Assembly (NCBI GenBank): GCA_025363295.1
Contig: JANYEC010000100.1
Coordinates: 1-37,762, forward strand
Origin: Akkermansiaceae bacterium
Lineage (GTDB): Bacteria > Verrucomicrobiota > Verrucomicrobiia > Verrucomicrobiales > Akkermansiaceae
Length of the DNA: 37,762 bases
Direction: 5' to 3'
Notes under the pieces: model-generated
The model's database searches: none
Told to the model about the DNA's origin: nothing
What the model saw: the letters and a program-made list of their open reading frames with translations, nothing else
Part shown: in pieces, positions 35,055 to 37,762 of the stretch
Position numbering within the stretch: position 1 is the first letter of the stretch
Layout of the letters: each line of letters opens with the position of its first letter
Program-made: the position numbers and the translations under genes

Positions 35055-35822
35055 CTAGTTTTTTGCTAGGGCTACCACTTGCTCTTGCTTAGATTTCACC
35101 ACTCCGCCCGGTTGTTCGAGGGTGATGACAAAGGCTTGTGGGTTCGATAGCGCAAGCTTGGCGGCGATGGGAACGACTACCGAAGAACCATCGGATGGAA
35201 TGTCGAAAACGCCGCCATCGACGGGCGCCTCGTCACGTTTTGGGTCTACGATCCAAAGCTGGTATTGTGATTTTTTCGGATCGTTTTTCGGTATGCCGCT
35301 GAGGGTCATGTAGCCTTGTTGCTTGGAATCGCTCCAAACGACCTGGCCGCTGGTATCCTTGAAAGTGCCTTGTCCCTGGAATTTACGCTCAATGAGATCC
35401 GAGGCTTCCGTGCGTAAACGAGCCTCGGCTTGGATCGGCGAGAGAGTGGTGTTAAGCTTTTGCGTATTTAAGGCGGCAAAAATCAAAATGGCAGCAGCAG
35501 CAGCCCAGCCTGTGACAGGATTACGAATGATTTTTTGCCAAGCGGGAACGTTCGGAACAATGACATTATGAACCGTAGGCGCGGACATTTTATCTGCGCA
35601 TTGATGAAGGCGGGCGGCGAGTGCGGCGGGTAGCGGCTCGATGGATTTTTGCAGCAATTCCACTTCTAGCTCGGTGGCGAGAAGCTCAAATGCAAGATCT
35701 GGAGTCACGCCAAGTTCCTCGCTGAGAATCGCCAGTTCGCGGTCCTCCTCTAGGCTTAGATCGCCCATCGCACGGCCTGCGCACAGCTCCTCAAAACGCA
35801 TCTTTGTCTCGCATGAGGTCAT
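35055..35822 (-). CDS. Anti-sigma factor, RskA type
   Basis: 255 residues. The N-terminal 100 are cytoplasmic, with 'CAGRAMGDLSLEEDRELAI' resembling the sigma-binding part of RskA/RskA-like proteins. A single membrane helix lies at about 103-119 ('VTGWAAAAAILIFAAL'). The outer part is the RskA C-terminal domain with 'GYMTLSGIP', 'QYQLWIVDP', 'VDGGVFDIPSDG' and 'FVITLEQPGG'. It would hold the adjacent ECF sigma factor at the membrane until a signal triggers its proteolysis. Its ATG overlaps the sigma gene stop (ATGA), as is normal for sigma/anti-sigma pairs. Confidence 0.88.
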   Translation of the reverse strand: MTSCETKMRFEELCAGRAMGDLSLEEDRELAILSEELGVTPDLAFELLATELEVELLQKSIEPLPAALAARLHQCADKMSAPTVHNVIVPNVPAWQKIIRNPVTGWAAAAAILIFAALNTQKLNTTLSPIQAEARLRTEASDLIERKFQGQGTFKDTSGQVVWSDSKQQGYMTLSGIPKNDPKKSQYQLWIVDPKRDEAPVDGGVFDIPSDGSSVVVPIAAKLALSNPQAFVITLEQPGGVVKSKQEQVVALAKN

Positions 35823-36394
35823 GCTGCCGGTTGGGGGTTAGAGGTTCCGAGACGTTGCAAATGCTCCTTGAGAGTGATGAGCCCACGACGCAGGCGAGTT
35901 TTCACCGTGCCTAACGGTAGTCCGGTTTTCTCGGCAATTTCCGGGTGAGTGAATCCGTCTTCGAAAAAGAGGTGGAAAAGCTGGCGGGTATCAGGCGGAA
36001 GGGTGGCCAGTGAAGATTTTACGGTTTCTGGATCGCAAGTGATCGACTGGCTTCCAAGGGTGGGCTGTGGGAGAGATTCAGCGGCTGATAGAGGTTCAAA
36101 ATCCGGACGGCGACCGAGGCGGCGCAGGAAATCGATCGCTCTGCGCCGCGCAATGAGGCCGATAAAAGTGGATTCCGAGGCAAGCGTAGGATCGAACGAA
36201 GCGGCTTTTTTCTAAACCTCCGTGAAAACCTCCTGAACGAGATCCTCAGCTTCCGAGCCCTCTTTCAAGTAACGCCGGGCGATGGCCCAGACAAGACCGC
36301 CGTGCTGGTCGATGCAGCGATTCATGGCACGAGCCTCCCCCGCCGCGACTTGCGGGAGGGTGGTGACGGGTGCTGTGGAAGTGGCTGGATTCAC
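35819..36394 (-). pseudogene. ECF sigma factor with an in-frame TAG at a conserved tryptophan
   Basis: Reading through one TAG (36212-36214) gives a complete ECF sigma factor of about 191 residues. Region 2 is 'GLVWAIARRYLKEGSEAEDLVQEVFTEV', then TAG, then 'KKAASFDP', 'FIGLIARRRAIDFLRR'. Region 4 is 'LPPDTRQLFHLFFEDGFTHPEIAEKTGLPLGTVKTRLRRGL'. Related sigma factors have Trp (TGG) at the TAG position. Without readthrough the product stops after about 60 residues and lacks all of region 4. The start is uncertain: GTG at 36394 is used here, and ATG at 36325 is an alternative. The frame is otherwise intact, so loss, if real, is recent. Confidence 0.82.
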
Positions 36395-36505
36395 CGTTCT
36401 GTTTGATAAAATAACAATCTCTTCAAACTGTTGTTCACTGCTTATAGCGGCCTTCCAAAATTGCGCAAGGGATGAAAGTTTTGAAAATAAACGTAACCTG
36501 CCCGA

Positions 36506-36525
36506 CGGATCCCATGAGGGATCCG
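36506..36525. promoter_or_regulatory. 8-bp dyad upstream of the ECF sigma gene
   Basis: CGGATCCC and GGGATCCG flank a 4-base loop in the 226-base gap between the fasciclin gene and the sigma gene. No T-run follows on the minus strand. It could be a terminator for the fasciclin transcript or an operator for the sigma operon. Confidence 0.4.
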
Positions 36526-36620
36526 GAATAAAGAAAATCCCCTGTTTCCTTGCGACGTGCGCTTGGAAACAGAGAACCATGACAAGACTTGTCATTTTTA
36601 TTCAGTAGGAAGCTTGAGAA

Positions 36621-37130
36621 TTACATTTTAGCGGCTGGCGGCATGAGCACCGTGTCGATGATATGAATGGTGCCGTTCGAGCATTTCACATCCGCAGTGG
36701 TCACTTTGGATTTGTTCAGGTAGAGCGCTCCGTCTTTCACTTCGAGTTTGATGATTTTCTTATCGAGCGCTTTGGCTTCCGTCATTTTCATCGCTGCGGC
36801 GGCGTCCACATCTCCGGCGACGACGTGATAGGTTAGAATATCGACGAGCTTGGTCTTATTTTCCGGCTTGAGGAGCATTTCCACCGTGCCTGCAGGGAGC
36901 TTGGCAAAGGCTTCGTCTGTCGGGGCGAAGACCGTGAACGGACCGGGACCTTTCAAGGTATCGACGAGACCTGCTGCGCCAAGTGCAGTCGCCAGAGTTT
37001 TGAACGAACCTGCGGCCACGGCGGTGTCCACAATGTCTTTCTTCTCCGCAGCCGAGAGGGATCCGGTGGCGAAAGATGCAAGACTGAGCACGCAAACGAG
37101 GGATTTAAATAGGGGTTTGATAGATTTCAT
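36621..37130 (-). CDS. Secreted fasciclin-domain protein
   Basis: 169 residues with a signal peptide (to about 'GSLSAA', residue 28) and one fasciclin (FAS1) domain. 'GPGPFTVFAPTDEAFAKLP' is the conserved FAS1 H1 motif, and 'LVDILTYHVVAGDV' and 'NGTIHIIDTVLMPP' are the H2 region and C-terminus. FAS1 proteins act in adhesion at the cell surface. It lies directly upstream of an ECF sigma/RskA pair on the same strand, an arrangement that recalls SigK-RskA control of the FAS1 proteins MPT70 and MPT83 in mycobacteria. Its promoter region contains a 10-bp perfect dyad. Confidence 0.92.
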   Translation of the reverse strand: MKSIKPLFKSLVCVLSLASFATGSLSAAEKKDIVDTAVAAGSFKTLATALGAAGLVDTLKGPGPFTVFAPTDEAFAKLPAGTVEMLLKPENKTKLVDILTYHVVAGDVDAAAAMKMTEAKALDKKIIKLEVKDGALYLNKSKVTTADVKCSNGTIHIIDTVLMPPAAKM

Positions 37131-37155
37131 TTTGTTGTTCTGTTTGAGTTAGATC

Positions 37156-37189
37156 GAAACCGAATTTGCAACGGGTGAGATTCGGTTTC
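37156..37189. promoter_or_regulatory. 10-bp perfect inverted repeat upstream of the fasciclin gene
   Basis: GAAACCGAAT and ATTCGGTTTC enclose 14 bases, 26-59 bases before the fasciclin ATG on the minus strand. It may be a protein-binding dyad or a leader-RNA hairpin. The CGAAT element appears in both arms. Confidence 0.5.
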
Positions 37190-37267
37190 AGATAGGTTTT
37201 CGGTGCGGAATGAGAAATGGATTCAAAAATTACTCAGGAAAAATTCTTCGGTCTTTTTTGCATTTTT

Positions 37268-37289
37268 CTGAATCCAAAACATGATTCAG
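37268..37289. promoter_or_regulatory. 7-bp dyad upstream of the sigma-70 gene
   Basis: CTGAATC and GATTCAG enclose 8 bases, ending 36 bases before the sigma-70 ATG. An operator or leader hairpin is possible; no clear -35/-10 pair was recognised. Confidence 0.35.
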
Positions 37290-37325
37290 AGCGAACTCCG
37301 TATTGTAATCTGAACTACACACATT

Positions 37326-37703
37326 ATGGCCTACGAAACTGACAGCAGCTTGAAGTTCTACATGCGGGAAATCGCGAAAACTCCCCTCCTCACCTTGGCA
37401 GAGGAAACAGCCCTCGCCGAGCGGATCAAAATGGGTGACGAAAAAGCGCGAACCCACATGATCCAGGCGAATCTCCGACTCGTCGTGAAAATCGCCCAAG
37501 ACTACTCCGGCTACGGACTCTCGCTGAGCGATCTGATTTCCGAAGGCAACATCGGCCTCATGCACGCGGTGGAGCGTTTTGACCCTGAAAAAGGCGGCAA
37601 ACTCTCGACTTACGGCGCTTGGGACACCCGCAAAATCAAATATTGGATTTTGGCGCGAGTGAATAGTTCCAGTTCGGCTGAAATATCTCGCGTCTTAAAT
37701 TGA
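37326..37703 (+). pseudogene. Sigma-70 (RpoD/SigA-like) gene truncated by an insertion sequence
   Basis: Residues 1-99 match the N-terminal half of a group 1/2 sigma factor: region 1.2 'SSLKFYMREIAKTPLLT', then region 2.1-2.2 'NLRLVVKIAQDY' and 'LSDLISEGNIGLMHAVERFDPEKGGKLSTYGAW'. The next residues should be another Trp and then 'IKQSIKRAL'. Instead the reading continues as unrelated sequence and stops at 37703. The break is at 37620-37623, where reverse-strand transposase sequence begins. Regions 2.4, 3 and 4 are lost from this copy, so the protein cannot recognise promoters. Its start, the ATG at 37326, is normal. It is probably one of several sigma paralogues, since loss of the only primary sigma would be lethal. 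Confidence 0.85.
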
Positions 37704-37762
37704 GTGCTTCCATCTCTTTGTCCGCCACTTTCCTTCCCGTCGGATACTGACCCTCGTCGAGA
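37621..37762 (-). mobile_element. Insertion sequence (ISAzo13-like), right end only
   Basis: The element begins where sigma-70 homology ends and runs off the window. Its outer end reads GGGACACCCGCA near 37621-37632, a plausible terminal repeat, only a few bases past the transposase stop. The other end and any target duplication lie outside the window. Confidence 0.6.
37636..37762 (-). CDS. Transposase C-terminus (ISAzo13-like), partial
   Basis: The last 41 residues of a minus-strand protein whose 5' part lies beyond the window. It has 'LDEGQYPTGRKVADKEMEAL', then 'NLRREIFQPNWNYSLAP' and a TGA stop. I recognise the Tyr-Pro-Thr-Gly, Lys-Val-Xaa-Asp, Glu-Met and Trp-Asn-Tyr pattern as the C-terminal signature of ISAzo13-family transposases. 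It fits the interrupted sigma-70 gene. The family is recalled from sequence pattern only and rests on 41 residues. Confidence 0.6.
   Translation of the reverse strand, partial: LDEGQYPTGRKVADKEMEALNLRREIFQPNWNYSLAPKSNI

Noticed and set aside
36212..36214. TAG as a sense codon (code reassignment)
   Set aside because: TAG is the natural stop of the aminopeptidase gene (1022) and the M48 gene (30608).
37131..37260. SigK-type promoter (CCATCC/CGAAT) before the fasciclin gene
   Set aside because: CGAAT elements occur, but no CCATCC-like box stands at the right distance.
37326..37703. Short natural sigma-like protein of 125 residues
   Set aside because: Homology ends abruptly inside region 2 at the same point where minus-strand transposase sequence starts; a truncation explains it better.

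Overview
This window looks like chromosomal DNA from a member of the Verrucomicrobiota. The assignment rests on protein style and gene company and no marker gene fixes it. Signs are a PmoA-like (DUF6807) secreted protein, a stand-alone EboE, a secreted purple-acid-phosphatase-like enzyme with calcium-loop repeats, weak or absent Shine-Dalgarno sequences, and many lipoprotein signal peptides. By eye the G+C content is in the mid-50s per cent. I saw no tRNA, rRNA or CRISPR array.

Layout. 0-4.3 kb: the 3' part of tex, a lipoprotein aminopeptidase, a rhodanese-like lipoprotein, and rpoN preceded by a consensus sigma-54 promoter. 4.3-11.6 kb: an eight-gene minus-strand operon with mostly overlapping stop and start codons. 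In transcription order it encodes an NTF2-like protein, an acyl desaturase, a COG2907 FAD amine oxidase, DUF1365, a CFA-synthase-family methyltransferase, DUF2062, DUF1295, and a second CFA-family methyltransferase resembling coclaurine N-methyltransferase. This is a lipid-modification cassette. 11.9-16.4 kb: rarA, a 412-base gene-free stretch with a strong bidirectional terminator, then PmoA-like, EboE and cyclophilin genes. 16.6-18.9 kb: three consecutive genes for secreted proteins of unknown function. 19-21.1 kb: an Ldh-family oxidoreductase and an alpha/beta hydrolase gene split at a C10 run. 21.2-26.5 kb: a DEAD-box helicase and a four-gene plus-strand run (M20 peptidase, membrane-redoxin fusion, SDR, lipoprotein). 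26.5-31.4 kb: PBP2, a lipoprotein, an M48 protease and a LolD-type ATPase. 31.5-35 kb: a TPR protein coupled to a large secreted metallophosphoesterase. 35-37.8 kb: an RskA-type anti-sigma factor, an ECF sigma gene, a fasciclin-domain protein, and a second sigma-70 gene cut by an insertion sequence.

Most interesting points. (1) The lipid operon has two CFA-family methyltransferases that both lack the catalytic-pocket cysteine of E. coli CFA synthase. (2) rpoN appears to be under sigma-54 control itself. (3) A fasciclin / ECF sigma / RskA module recalls the SigK-RskA-MPT70/83 module of mycobacteria, but its sigma gene has an in-frame TAG exactly where a conserved tryptophan belongs. (4) The neighbouring sigma-70 gene is interrupted by what looks like an ISAzo13-family element, so two adjacent sigma genes are damaged. 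(5) The C10 tract could make a lipoprotein hydrolase phase-variable, if it is not a read error. All calls are from reading the sequence; no database search was possible.
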